Origin: Nematopogon swammerdamellus
Taxonomy: Eukaryota > Arthropoda > Insecta > Lepidoptera > Adelidae
Assembly (NCBI GenBank): GCA_946902875.1
Contig: OX336336.1
Span: 4,186,545-4,250,544, forward strand
Direction: 5' to 3'
DNA: 64,000 bases
The translations under genes were made by a program, and so were the position numbers. Position 1 is the first letter of the stretch. Every line of letters starts with the position of its first letter. The notes beneath the pieces are model-generated. The model was not told where the DNA came from. It did not search any database and worked only from the letters and a program-made list of their open reading frames with translations. Of this stretch, positions 20,020 through 30,290 are shown in pieces.

Positions 20020-20973
20020 ATATGCATCTCCAGTGTAGCCAGCTCGACCAAAGGGAAGTACACCATGGAAACTGGTTCGCCGAGGTGTTGTGTTGTGGGC
20101 TGATACCACGGTTGTTATAGTTGATGTGGCGAAACCATTTTTATTTTATGGACTACCGCCACGGGTGGCTGTGCCCAAAATTTCAAAGGAAGATTAAGAC
20201 ACAGCCAATAACACCACTACTCGCGAGGTGCCATGCCGGCTACAAGGCAGACAAAGAGGTCGTTGTCTAATTTATTAACACGCCGTTTGAAGATTCCCTG
20301 GTTTATGGTTATGATGGTTATGGTTATCCCTGGTTTAGATTCACAGGTGGCGTGGCCACACTCGCCGGTTGACGCGACGGTTCCATATTTTCGCCGTACG
20401 ACGACATAGGTAGGAACGATTTCGAAAAGCGATGCGTTCTCAGAAGTTGTGTATCAACAACATATTATGGATGTTCCGAGCGAGTCCAGCGGACTCCGGC
20501 CATGTAAGTTTTCATAAAAAAAAACATTGGTATGAACATTAGGGGTAAAACAATGAAATAATTTAATAAGGTAAGACGTACAAAGTATGATTTATATAAA
20601 GTGTACGTAGGACAGTTTTTGTTTTGTTTTAAGTAAGCGGTCAAATGAAAATTTCGTAAAATGTTCTTCAAAACACAAAATAAAAAGCACATTTCGTATT
20701 AAGCGGTTCCTGACCTCGTGACTGCGATGATTGAAATCATCATGTTAAATCAGCACGAGGTTCCTTGAACAAAATGACGTCAACGCCGCGCTGTTGATTC
20801 AATTGATCAGTGATTTGATACTTCAAACTGTTGATAAGCTGACACAAGCACCTGTCTTACTAGGTGGGGAAAGAGGGGCTGACTTGATTCTTTTCATTGA
20901 TTGTAGGGTTTCGTTTGAAAAAATAAAGGTTTCGTAGCAATTACATGAATAAATATAAAAGGTCCTCCCATAC
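20020..20973. other. repeat fragments then unassigned sequence
   Basis: Positions 20035-20110 resemble the family B tail (GTGTAGCCAGCTCGACCAAA, GGGAAGTACACCATGG). Positions 20110-20240 match the E-like tail segment in reverse (CCACGGGTGGCTGTGCCC). I recognise nothing from 20250 to 20973. Confidence 0.35.
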
Positions 20974-21349
20974 GTCAGCCTCGATAGCTCAGTGTGCAGG
21001 CAGACAGTCGACTGTCGCTATTGATTGTTAAGCAACGCTGGGCCGGTCAGTACTTGGATGGGTGACCGCTCGACCGTTGGAGGCTGGCCGCGGTTTGGAT
21101 TCTACGGAAACTGTAGGTTCCTTCGCTTTCTTACCTTACTAGGTGGTAGGGTTCAACTCGCCCGGGTTGGTACCACCGCACGGTACAAACGGCTATGTAA
21201 AAAGTTTGTGTTTTCCGTCCAGTTCAGTGTAGCTGGCACGACCGAAGGGAAGCACTGACGTGGCACCAAGTTCGCCCGGTGTTATGCGCTGACATCACGG
21301 ATGTTGTAGGTGATGTAGCCAACCGTGTTAGTTTCCATAAAAAAAAAAC
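20974..21349 (+). repeat. family B SINE, full-length copy (5S-rRNA-like head)
   Basis: Head: GTCAGCCTCGATAGCTCAGT (tRNA-like A-box) followed by GTTAAGCAACGCTGGGC and AGTACTTGGATGGGTGACCG, which is the 3' half of 5S rRNA. Body: TTACTAGGTGGTAGGG, GGGTTGGTACCACCGCAC, CGGCTATGTAAA, GTTTTCCGTCCAGTTCAGTG. Tail: ATCACGGATGTTGTAGGTGA, GTTTCCATAAAAAAAAA. Confidence 0.85.
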
Positions 21350-22064
21350 ATCACGGTCCACATCACGGTCGATGCTGCAACTGCTAATGTAAGTTTGTAA
21401 TCGCATAAAAATATTGTTTTATGCGATACTAGCTGTTGCCCGCGACTTCGCTCGCATAGCCTGTGTCCATCCTGAAGGTCCATTCTAAATATTGGTCAAA
21501 TAATTTTTGGATGAGTATTTTTGGAGATTACTTCCTGTTGGGAATTGGACCACAAGTTCCAACTCCTACTCCTGGACATCTACCTGTCAAATTCAAATTT
21601 CGCGCCAATACGCTTCGCATAAAATAAACAGCTAAAACCTACCTTCATAAAATTAATCGAAACCTACCTACATAATAAAAAAATTGACTAGTCATTCACG
21701 TGCACGAAAAGGAGGTTAGAAAATTTGCAAATAATAATTCCAAAATCAAAGAAAACATAAATCAATATAAATCAAATAACGTTAGAAACATTAAACCCAA
21801 ACACGAACTAAAATTAAATAAAAACTGGTGAAATTATGTGAAAGTTGGCGAGCATTCCTGTAAGTACCTTTCCCCTTGTGGTTCAATAAATTTCATATAA
21901 AATTAGCATAGGCTCGAACACTTCCTACATCCAAACTTACATACTTTACCTCTTTATAATATTAGTGTTGATAACTAAAAATTAACTATTTTCGTTTTTA
22001 TTCCTTTACTTCTGCTGAGAGAACTTGCTTCTTGTCATAGTTAATGATTCTATAAGTTTACGAT
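21350..22064. other. family G-type end (minus) at about 21428-21700, rest unassigned
   Basis: CTAGCTGTTGCCCGCGACTT followed by CGCTCGCATAG is the reverse of the family G terminal motif. Beyond about 21700 I see only AT-rich sequence. Confidence 0.4.
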
Positions 22065-22545
22065 AGGTTTTGATGAGTGAGTTTGGGATTATCAAAATAT
22101 GTGACATAAATGGCCGTATCTTTTGATTGCGTCGACTTAGAAGCTTGAGTGTTTACACCTCCAAGGGACCGTAGGCCCTTAGTATTTGATATTAATTTCA
22201 ACTTGATATATTTACCCGCTCCCGAGAAAAATGACCTCGACAGACCGACAGACGGACTGACGGACACCTGCTGCTTCACCGTTCGGAACCGGTGTAACAC
22301 TGTAGGTCCCTTCCCTTCCCTTGCCCTTTTCCCTCGTAGCCGACTGGATCGGTACCACCGTACTGGATGCAAGATTGCCGCATAGCAGCCTCGGCAGTGT
22401 TCTCCTCTAGTCCAGTATAGCCAACAATCCAAAGGCAATTCTCCGGTATGGCACCTACCTTCTCGGAGTTGACATTGGCTGGTCGGAGGTACATGGGTGT
22501 CTTCAAACGTCGTATTTAACAGGCTAGACAGCCTAGCAACTCATC
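22065..22545. repeat. family A-related fragment (minus) and family D fragment (plus) with an E-type end
   Basis: Positions 22065-22263 match the repeat at 17919 in reverse. Positions 22264-22495 are the D body (CTGCTGCTTCACCGTTCGGA, GACTGGATCGGTACCACCGT, TAGTCCAGTATAGCC, TCCGGTATGGCACCTACC). From about 22496 the sequence continues as LINE E (GTGTCTTCAAACGTCGTATT, CTAGACAGCCTAGCAAC), so it is a D/E chimera. Confidence 0.6.
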
Positions 22546-22722
22546 TCTTTGAATACGTGATCTCGAACACGTTCACTGTGAAATGAGCTCACGTAGGTAA
22601 TGGACATTATCTAGTGTAAGCAAATCATCGAGTATCATTTAGTATGATGGAGACATATAATAATTATAGACATAATTATCAATGTTTTTAAGTTTACTCC
22701 GTTATTAATTATATTCATTTTA

Positions 22723-22821
22723 ATGTTTTCGGATTAACAGTAGTATGTTTAGACTTACATAACGACGGGCGAAATGTCGACTTATGTAAGTCTAAACATA
22801 CTACTGTTAATCCGAAAACAT
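22723..22821. mobile_element. fold-back MITE-like element
   Basis: Two perfect 40-bp inverted arms, 22723-22762 and 22782-22821, separated by 19 bp. The similarity continues imperfectly outward (ATTATATTCATTTTA against TTAATATAATT in inverse) to about 22705 and 22840. No coding capacity. Confidence 0.75.
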
Positions 22822-22845
22822 AAAAATTAATATAATTATCAATTC

Positions 22846-23104
22846 TTTATTAAAACATAATTACAATAATATTATCAAAAACGTAAAGAAAAAAGAAACA
22901 AAAGAGTACTTATAAGCAAACAAATAACTAAATTAAAATAAAAAGCTCTAGCCATAAGGACTGTGTGTGACCGCCGTCCCAAGGACCGAAGCAGTTTTCC
23001 ACCGCAGAATGGCCAAGCTTATGTTTTGGGTGTATGTATGTAGTTTGTAAGTCATACATAAGTATAAGCTAGTTTATTATGTAAGAATGTGATATGTTGT
23101 TTTA
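22846..23104. other. unassigned AT-rich sequence
   Basis: Nothing recognised. Confidence 0.4.
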
Positions 23105-23485
23105 TTTAGTCATGTATGTGTGGCCGAGTCAGAGGGGCCAAAGCGTATGCTCCGACCAGCCAAGATCACCTCCGAGAAAGTAGGTGTCATAAGGGAGACT
23201 TCCCTTTGGATGTCAGGATATAAAGGACTATAGGGGAAAAACAGAGCCGAGGCTGCTATGCGGTCACCTTAAATCCAGTACGGTGGTACCAATCTAGTCG
23301 GCTACAATTTGAGCCTACCACCTAGTAAGGGGCAAGGGAGGGGGACCTACAGTTTTACACTGGTTCCGAAAGGTGAAGCAGCAGAAAAAAACTCATTGGC
23401 GCACGTCGTCGGCCGGATTTGAACTTCGAACCCTGAGATCAAGAGTCCAAGTCAAGACCGCGCCGACGCCTATGATGATGAGGCT
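23105..23485 (-). repeat. family D SINE copy with tRNA-like head
   Basis: In reverse: tail TGGCCGAGTCAGAGGGGCCA, body CCGAGGCTGCTATGCGGTCA and AGCCTACCACCTAGTAAGG, then the head GGATTTGAACTTCGAACCCT and CAAGACCGCGCCGACGCC, a tRNA-like segment with a B-box. Confidence 0.75.
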
Positions 23486-23609
23486 GTGTAGGTATATGTT
23501 GAGTCAAGTTCCAAACACTAAGGTGATCTTTCCAAAAATATGAAATGTGATGATGAGTCATCTTATGATTTGCATTAAAATTTTCCACAAGATAAAGAAC
23601 TTTTTTTAA

Positions 23610-24075
23610 GGTACATCATGCAGTCCCAACACACCTTGGTGAACTAGGTGCCATGCCAGTATTTCCCTTTCGTCGTGGCTACATTGAACTAGACGAACAA
23701 CACGCACTGCATTTAGATAGCCGTTTCGACAGACCTTCATTTAGTGCGGTGTCACTAATCATATCGGGTTAAGCCCTACCACCTAGTAAGGACATAAGAA
23801 ATTAAAGACATAACCAGCCTCAAAACATGGATCCTATAATCCAACAATAATTTTATTTTCCTCTGCTGCTGGTATGGTGTCTTCAGAGATTTCAAAACCT
23901 TTGGGTGTCTCGCTGAACGTGGCATCGCAAGGTGTGGTGGGTTTGGCTGTTTCAGGTACGTCCGGTCCCTCGGCATAGCCACCCATAGTGGTTTTCATAA
24001 AACCCCTACACAATCTATTTACCACGGATTCAACCAACCGGTTCTGGAGGTCATTTATTCCAGGACCGGAAAATA
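23610..24075. repeat. family B fragment (minus), then LINE E tail fragment
   Basis: Positions 23610-23790 carry the B tail and body in reverse (CACACCTTGGTGAACTAGGT, GCCGTTTCGACAGACC, CCCTACCACCTAGTAAGG). Positions about 23930-24070 match 45550-45650 (CAGCCACCCATAGTGGTTTT, TACCACGGATTCAACCAACC). Confidence 0.5.
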
Positions 24076-24620
24076 ATAATTAAAGGAAAAAAAAATCCGT
24101 AAACCATCTAAACTCTGACCGCGTCCGGAGTGCTTAATTTCGATGATCGGCAGCCGATACATGGTACCGCTACTTTGTAAAAAATTTAATATAAATACTC
24201 GTATAAATAAGTACCTATACGAATGCCCATACAATATAATCATTTTCTTGCTACAGTTCTAATGGTAGTGCCACGGACAAAAAAAAAATTGCCCTTGGTT
24301 CTACCAGTAGGACTACGCAGTAAGACCACCGGCGAAAAAGGAATATTACAACACCCAGCTACGTTAGACCTGATATAAAAAGTATTTGCTACCAGCAAAC
24401 ATGACAGATTCAATCCTCGCATAGAGATTTCAGAGATCAGACTTCAGATGGTAAGCCGGTCCACAAATCCACTTTGTCACGTGTCAATATCTTCTAGATA
24501 TGGAGCGATATGGCTATCAGGGATTTCCGTCATGTTTCGTCAGTTCTCTTATCATTGCGTCACGCTTTGAAGGCGTGACCCTTCATTAAAGGCCCATGAA
24601 GGAAGAGACCAAAGATTTTG
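24076..24620. other. unassigned sequence
   Basis: Only short frames without recognisable domains. Confidence 0.35.
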
Positions 24621-24625
24621 GCAAA

Positions 24626-25018
24626 GCGGCGGGTGGCCGAGTGGTTTGGCCATCGGCTTCTCGTGCGAGAGTTCCGAAGTTCGAATCCGTTCGGCGTGTA
24701 CCAATGAGTTTTTTCTGGCGAAAAAATTTACGTGCATACCTACACCTGCTGCTTCACCGTTCGGAACCGGTGTAAAACTGTAGGTCCCTTCCCTTGCCCC
24801 TTACTAGGTGGTTTGCTCAAATTGTAGCCGACTGGGTTGGTACCACCGTACTGAATGTAAGATGGCCGCATAGCAGCCTCGGTTGTGTTCTTCTCTAGTC
24901 CAGTATAGCCAGAAATCCAGGGAAGTCTCCGGCATGGCACCTACCTTCTCGGAGGTGATATTGGCTGGTCGGAGCATGCGCTTTGGCCCCTCCGACTCAG
25001 CCACCCATACCGGATTGT
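24626..25018 (+). repeat. family D SINE, full-length copy (tRNA-like head)
   Basis: Head 24626-24697 resembles a Ser/Leu-type tRNA: GGTGGCCGAGTGGTTTGG (A-box) and AGTTCGAATCC (B-box). Body: ACTGTAGGTCCCTTCCCTT, TTACTAGGTGGT, GGGTTGGTACCACCGTACTG, TAGTCCAGTATAGCC. Tail: GGCATGGCACCTACC, GAGGTGATATTGGCTGG, CTCAGCCACCCATACCGG, which resembles the 3' end of LINE family E. Confidence 0.8.
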
Positions 25019-25435
25019 GGATGTCGACTATAAAGGGTTGTTCCGCGAGAATAAAGAGGGTTTGTAGGAACAGGAGGAGGAGGGATGAGAAATCCTGTCA
25101 AGAGACTCCAGACCATCTGTAAGTTTCGGGTCACTAAATACGAGCGAAAATAGCCAATTTTACAAATACATTTTACAACAGATTTATGTACAATGAAGTG
25201 ACCAACAAACAATCATCGGTCTTCGGCCACAGGCCCTTAAGAAACAATTAGCTAATTGCGACCATTACAGAAATTGTTTGATAATGAGTAGGTACCTAAT
25301 GAAAGAGTAAAACGATAGCCGCGACAATTATTCGCGCCACGAGTTCGGTCTCCGAGTAATGTATATCGCAGCTGCCGTCCGGGTATCAGGAGACCTTTGA
25401 ACTTGCAGATACGTCGCCCACTTGAGTCTTGTGTG
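25019..25435. other. unassigned sequence
   Basis: No recognised gene or repeat. Confidence 0.35.
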
Positions 25436-25932
25436 CTCTTGCGTGTGGCAAGGCAACGTCCTTGCGCTAACTATGTGCCCTTCTCTTGCAAGGGTCTAGA
25501 GCACGGCAGAGATAGGTATGGAGAGCGTTGGCCTGAGTAAACTGGGTACATTGCCACAAATTGGGGGTTTGCACACGTCGCGTGCAAGTCGCAGTGGTCT
25601 CCTATCTCCGCATGACTCGTCGCAGAGAGACTCAGCACCCTTTTGTTGTTGACATTGGGCTTTTGAGAACCCATCGGTTTTCTAAATCGTTTCTTTGTCG
25701 CACCGCTAGAGTTTGGAACTGTCTTCCGGCGAGTGTATTTCCTGAATCCTTTAACCTGGGTGTCTTCAAGCGTCGTATTAACGGGCTAGACAGCCTAGCA
25801 ACAGTCCGCAAATCTGCTGGCATGGCACCTAACTGAGCGTGGTTTCGCGAGGAGAGGTGATTTTGGCTCTGTCAACTGCACCATTGGTCCCTCGGCACAG
25901 CCAGCCATGCTGGTTTACATAAAAAAAAAATA
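25436..25932 (+). pseudogene. 3' end of a Jockey/CR1-like LINE (family E)
   Basis: A frame at 25561-25836 ends in the C-terminal pattern of such LINE reverse transcriptases: HRFSKSFLCRTARVWNCLP, then SFNLGVFKRRIN. The 3' tail follows: GGCATGGCACCTAACTGAGC, GAGGTGATTTTGGCT, CACAGCCAGCCATGCTGG and an A-rich end at 25920. It is 5' truncated. Confidence 0.7.
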
Positions 25933-26129
25933 AAAAAATTGGGCGTGAATTGCATCAGTCGTAGTTCCGTGAGCGCTTCGTAGTCGTAGCCAGTGACTCT
26001 GGCGGAAACGCTTATAAAAATAATGTGAATGTGCCATAATTTTTGCAAATGGCGTCAGATGTACAGGTGTAGATGTAGAGGTGTACAAAATTCTGACGTG
26101 TAAATACGATTGCCCTGAGCTGATTCAAA

Positions 26130-26472
26130 TGTTCACATTGAACCAAAACGTTCATCTTCGAGGCCACAGCATGAAACTAAGTCGAACAATCTTTAACAGC
26201 ATACTCGCAAACATTTTATAACAAACAGAGTGGTGGACGACTGGAACCAACTTCCAGAGGAAGTAATAAGCGCACTTACTACCAACCAATTCAAAAATAG
26301 ACTAGATAAATATATCTAACAAATAAAACATAATCTCAAAAAGAGTGCTCAAGAACGAAAAAAAAAAATTTAACAAAAAAAATCTAAGATAATGACGAAC
26401 AACAACAAATTTTAACTGGATTTAGACGTATCAGCCTAGGCTGCCTGTCTAAAATAAATAAATAAATAAATG
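26130..26472 (+). pseudogene. 3' end of a CR1/L2-like LINE
   Basis: The frame ending near 26320 reads NRVVDDWNQLPEEVISA then NQFKNRLDKYI and stop, a typical C terminus of CR1/L2-type reverse transcriptases. Upstream, RGHSMKLSRTIF is in the same region with a frame break. The 3' tail ends in AATAAATAAATAAATAAATG. Confidence 0.7.
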
Positions 26473-27600
26473 TCATTGTGCTTTGTTGCGTTATATATTG
26501 TGTTTTATACATTATGTATACTTCTCAAATATTTCGGCGCTTGCCGTCGTCAGTGAGTAAAATTATAATAAATTGCGTTATATATAAAATATAATGTTGT
26601 AGACAGATAGAATATAGATGTATGGTATAGGTCAAATTTTATAAGTTGGGATAACACATACACTCACCAATATCCGTGAGTAAAACATGTATAGTTTGAT
26701 TCAATTCATAGCACCTACCCAACACTTGTGAAAAGAGACATAAAACTATAAAATTTATTTAATTTTGTAATTTGTTTAGTAAGTATTATTATGTATTATT
26801 AGAAAGTAATTTTACTATGACTACGTAATTTTTATAAGGGTTTCCTTATTGTATTTAGTATGGGTTCTAGTGACACAAAATAATGAAATCGTTTTAATGT
26901 GTGCTAGGTATTATCAGAGCGTAGTTTTACTATGACTTAGTAAATTTAATAGAATTTTTCATTCTATTTATAAAATAATAGTGTGAATATGAAAAATAAA
27001 CAAAATGTCGTTCTTAGGATTTGTAGTGAACTATACTCGGTGTCTGACCACATGCAACTTTCTGTTATTATTACAATGCGCTTCAGGGAACAAGTGACGC
27101 CATAACAAACGCCTATTTGTTTCTGTCGCACCCGCATAGTCTTAGCTGTGTATAACAGAGAGGTACTCGTCGCCTATTATTTCATGTCATGACGTATTTT
27201 TTCTAGGAAGGTTCTGAGTTTAGAGCGTGTTCCCTTTGTAATTATTTCTATTCAGTTTGGATTCAGTTGCAGAGTATTGTTGATGAAGCTTGTTTAAACC
27301 TGTAGTTATTGTTTGTACTGTATTAATTAAACAAATTAACGGCGGCCTCAAGGAGCTATCCGAGTCTGACGGTTAATCGTGTACCTAGGTAAATATATAA
27401 ATATGTAATAACTAAATTAGTTTTGGTTTTTTAGTTTATATAGGTAGGTATAATGAACTCATACATACAATGTTTTCCTTTACCAGGGATTATTTAACTA
27501 ATATTTTGTAACAAAATTTCAAGCATGCTGTATATAGAGATGCATCTGTGTGAGTACTGTGTTCACCTCAACTTATAAAATTCTGCCTATAGTATATAGA
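26473..27600. other. unassigned AT-rich sequence
   Basis: No gene or repeat recognised over 1.1 kb. Confidence 0.4.
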
Positions 27601-27945
27601 ATGTAGGGAATATCGCTACGTGATATGGTGCGTAACGAGGCAATCCGCCGACGCACCAAAGTAGTCGATATTGGATACCGGGTGGCTAAGCTCAAGTGGC
27701 AGTGGGCTGGGTACGTTAGCCGAAAAGACGACGACCGTTGGAGTAACCGTGCGTCCTACACTGGCGGCCGTGGACTAGAAAACGGAGTGTGGGAAGACCA
27801 CCCGCCAGGTGGGACGACGACATCAAGTACGTCGGCGGAAAGCAGTGGTTCCGTACCGCTGAAGGCCGGGAGGGCTGGAGGAAAATTTGAGAGGCGTATG
27901 TCCAGCAGTGGACGCTTACACGCTGGCTGACTGACTAAAGTCAGA
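27600..27945 (+). pseudogene. 3' end of an RTE-type LINE
   Basis: The frame from 27625 reads VRNEAIRRRTKVVDIGYRVA then KLKWQWAGYVSRK, the C-terminal block of RTE-clade LINEs in Lepidoptera. It shifts frame in the following RWSNRASYTGGRG segment. The nucleotide end GTATGTCCAGCAGTGGACGC is the usual 3' end. Confidence 0.8.
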
Positions 27946-28019
27946 GATAGAGTCAGATAATTAGTTGACAACAATCAATGGAGCGATCATGTTTATGGGA
28001 GCGATGCGCACCTGAAGAG

Positions 28020-28262
28020 AGCGGAAGAACCTGAGGAACGTGGAAGACACCCATTTTCCGGGCCGTGTGATCTTCCGTTTTGACGATTTGAACTGGCCGG
28101 CTAGATCGCCAGATCTGATGGCGGCGGCGGCGGCGCCAGACTTCTTCCTTTGGGGCTTTTTGAAATCTTGCGTTTACCACAACCATGGATAACCAAATCA
28201 CAACAAACCTCAAAACTTTGCAAGTCTTGAAAGCCAACATTGAAGAAGGAATCACCAATCCA
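28020..28262 (+). pseudogene. mariner-type DDE transposase C-terminal fragment
   Basis: The frame at about 28054-28190 reads FPGRVIFRFDDLNWPARSPD then PDFFLWGFLKSCVYHN and stop. WPxRSxDLxxxDFFLWGxLK is the C-terminal catalytic pattern of mariner-like transposases of this group, normally with one residue or two between DL and DFF. Here an alanine run (MAAAAAP) separates them. It is truncated on both sides. Confidence 0.65.
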
Positions 28263-28365
28263 AACCATCAGCGGTCAGGTCTCTGTTTGTCTGTCCTTCC
28301 GTCGGCGATTACTCCGGAACGTAAATCTCACTCAATAAATAAATATAAATAAAAATGAAATAAAG

Positions 28366-28622
28366 TAGTTAAACCGATCATCCGAATTCGATGAAACTTA
28401 GTACAACTAGTACAAGCACTATCCTGAGTCACCTATACGTGACGTGACTCAGGATAGGCTATAACATTCAGTTCCGGTTACGCTAAGATGTGGCTCTCGT
28501 ACAAATCGAATTGTTCCGCGCGCCGAAATAAAGGTAACGCAGGAACGCAGCTCGGCCTTCTTTCTTACTTTCTTATTTTTAAATAGGAATTTCACGCGAG
28601 CGAAGCCGCGGGCAAAGGCTAT
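28366..28622 (+). repeat. dispersed repeat family G, copy
   Basis: ACCGATCATCCGAATTCGAT, ACGTGACTCAGGATAGGC, TCCGGTTACGCTAAGATGTG, AACGCAGCTCGGCC and GAGCGAAGCCGCGGGCAAAG appear in family G order. Confidence 0.7.
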
Positions 28623-28984
28623 ATTATAATATTTTGTTATAATATGCATCTAAGGTGTGGAGTACATCGCATCGACTATGGAAGACATGAATAGATAAAT
28701 TCACCAGTCTTTAATATTTTCTTTATCTAGGCACCTTTTACAATCTTTGCGATGATGTCAAATCATCTGCTGCAAATAAAACATGACGAAAGTTGAACGT
28801 ATATGAATCAGGCGGTAATCCATCATACAATAGTCAAACATTTCTAGGAAATAGAGAACGCCTAATATTTCACTGTAACCGATTGACGTAGAAAGGAAGT
28901 AGGTACTTTCTCCCAATTTCTTTGAATCAAATGCCTTTAAATAACGAAACGGAAATTTTTTTTACTCTTAAATTTTTGTTGGTG

Positions 28985-29412
28985 TGTCGGGTTTTTTTTT
29001 AAATAATTGAATGTTTATTTCAAGCTTTTTTAAGAGACGTAATTTGGACTGCTTTTAAAAAAAACAATTTTTTTATGGAAACTGACGGTTGGCTACATCA
29101 CCTACTACATCCGTGATGTCAGCCCATAACACCTTGGTGAACTAGGTGCCATGTCAGCGCTTCCCTTCGGTTTTGCAATAATTTTGTTTGCATACAAGTA
29201 CATACATTGATTTTGTAATAAATTCCGTTTATTTAATAAATATCCATTTTACAGCTGAGATCCCTTCACCAATTAGGAAAAGTGCTGATGACCTTCGAAT
29301 CGGCTGACCTGATCTTCATCAAACATAGGCTAAGAACCCGGTGGCGGCCCATCCGTTTGGGAGCTACGATGCCACAGACGGACAGACGGAGGCGTCAAAC
29401 TTTTAACACCCC
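28985..29412. repeat. GTCGGGGG-type repeat interrupted by a family B fragment
   Basis: Positions 28985-29060 (GTGTCGGGTTTTTTTT, TATTTCAAGCTTTTTTAAG) and 29280-29412 (CCATCCGTTTGGGAGCTACG, CAAACTTTTAACACCCCTCC) match the repeat at 12480-12616. Between them, 29065-29170 is family B in reverse (TTTATGGAAACTGACGGTTG, ATCCGTGATGTCAGCCC), so B inserted into the other repeat or next to it. Confidence 0.5.
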
Positions 29413-29716
29413 TCCCTTTGCATCAAAAGTGCATAGCAACAGGCGAGTGAGCTCGTAAAGACTGTTCGTTTTGTGAAATCATCAGTTTTACTGGGTGAGC
29501 GTTCGGATATTGTGTCAATGTATGTCTCCAATGTCGGCGTGCCGTGCCTGTCGGTGGTTCTGTCTGTCTGATTAGCATACGTATGCAGTTTACCGTTAGC
29601 TAGCTTGTCACGTACTTGTGACACTCTCACACCGGTTGTTCGTGTCAGTCATTGTGTATCTGTGTACATTTTGGAAATGTGCCTCTTTAATTCTATATTA
29701 GCAATTCAGTTTTAGT
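29413..29716. other. unassigned sequence
   Basis: No recognised feature. Confidence 0.35.
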
Positions 29717-30290
29717 TTTGCCGTGTGGGTCGGTACTTAAAAAGAATAGCCCCTACTGCATCTCTTCCAGCACGTGTCGTAAAAGGCGACTATAAGGGAT
29801 AAGGACGAGGTGCCGTGCTAAAGGGCGACAGCTTAGCCACCTCACACCTTGGACGGTCCTTCCGCCGAGTCATGAAGCAGGAGGGTCATCGTGCCTTACT
29901 TGCTGCTTGATAGTTCTTGTCCTAATACACTGCTAAACGTGGTGGTCAGTGTTGTGATGTAATTTACAAGAGTACTTGCAGCAACACACCGATTACTCTG
30001 CTTACCCCGATTGTAGAGATACAGTGTGTGGTTGGTATGTATGTATGTAGGTATTTAAGAATGATACTGGGTGGCTAAGATGAAGTCGCAGTGGATTGGG
30101 AACGTCAGCCGAACAGGCGACGACCGCTGGATTAGTCGTGTCCTATACTGGCGGCCGTGGACAGGAAAACGGAGTGCAGATAGATCACCCCCCAGGTGGG
30201 ACGAATACACCGCTGAAGGCCTGGAGAGCTGATGGATAATTGTAGAAGCGTATGTTCAACAGTGGATAAATACACGATGACTGCGATGTG
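29717..30290 (+). repeat. family C copy followed by an RTE LINE 3' remnant
   Basis: Positions 29717-30045 are family C (GTGTGGGTCGGTACTTAAAA, GGCGACTATAAGGGATAAG, GGTCAGTGTTGTGATG, ACCCCGATTGTAGAGATACA). Positions 30058-30290 match the RTE end (GGTGGCTAAGATGAAGTCGC, CTGGCGGCCGTGGACAGGAA, GCGTATGTTCAACAGTGG) with broken frames. Confidence 0.65.

Noticed and set aside
24626..24697. A functional tRNA gene
   Set aside because: A- and B-box are present, but acceptor pairing is poor and the sequence runs into the SINE D body, which occurs in several copies.
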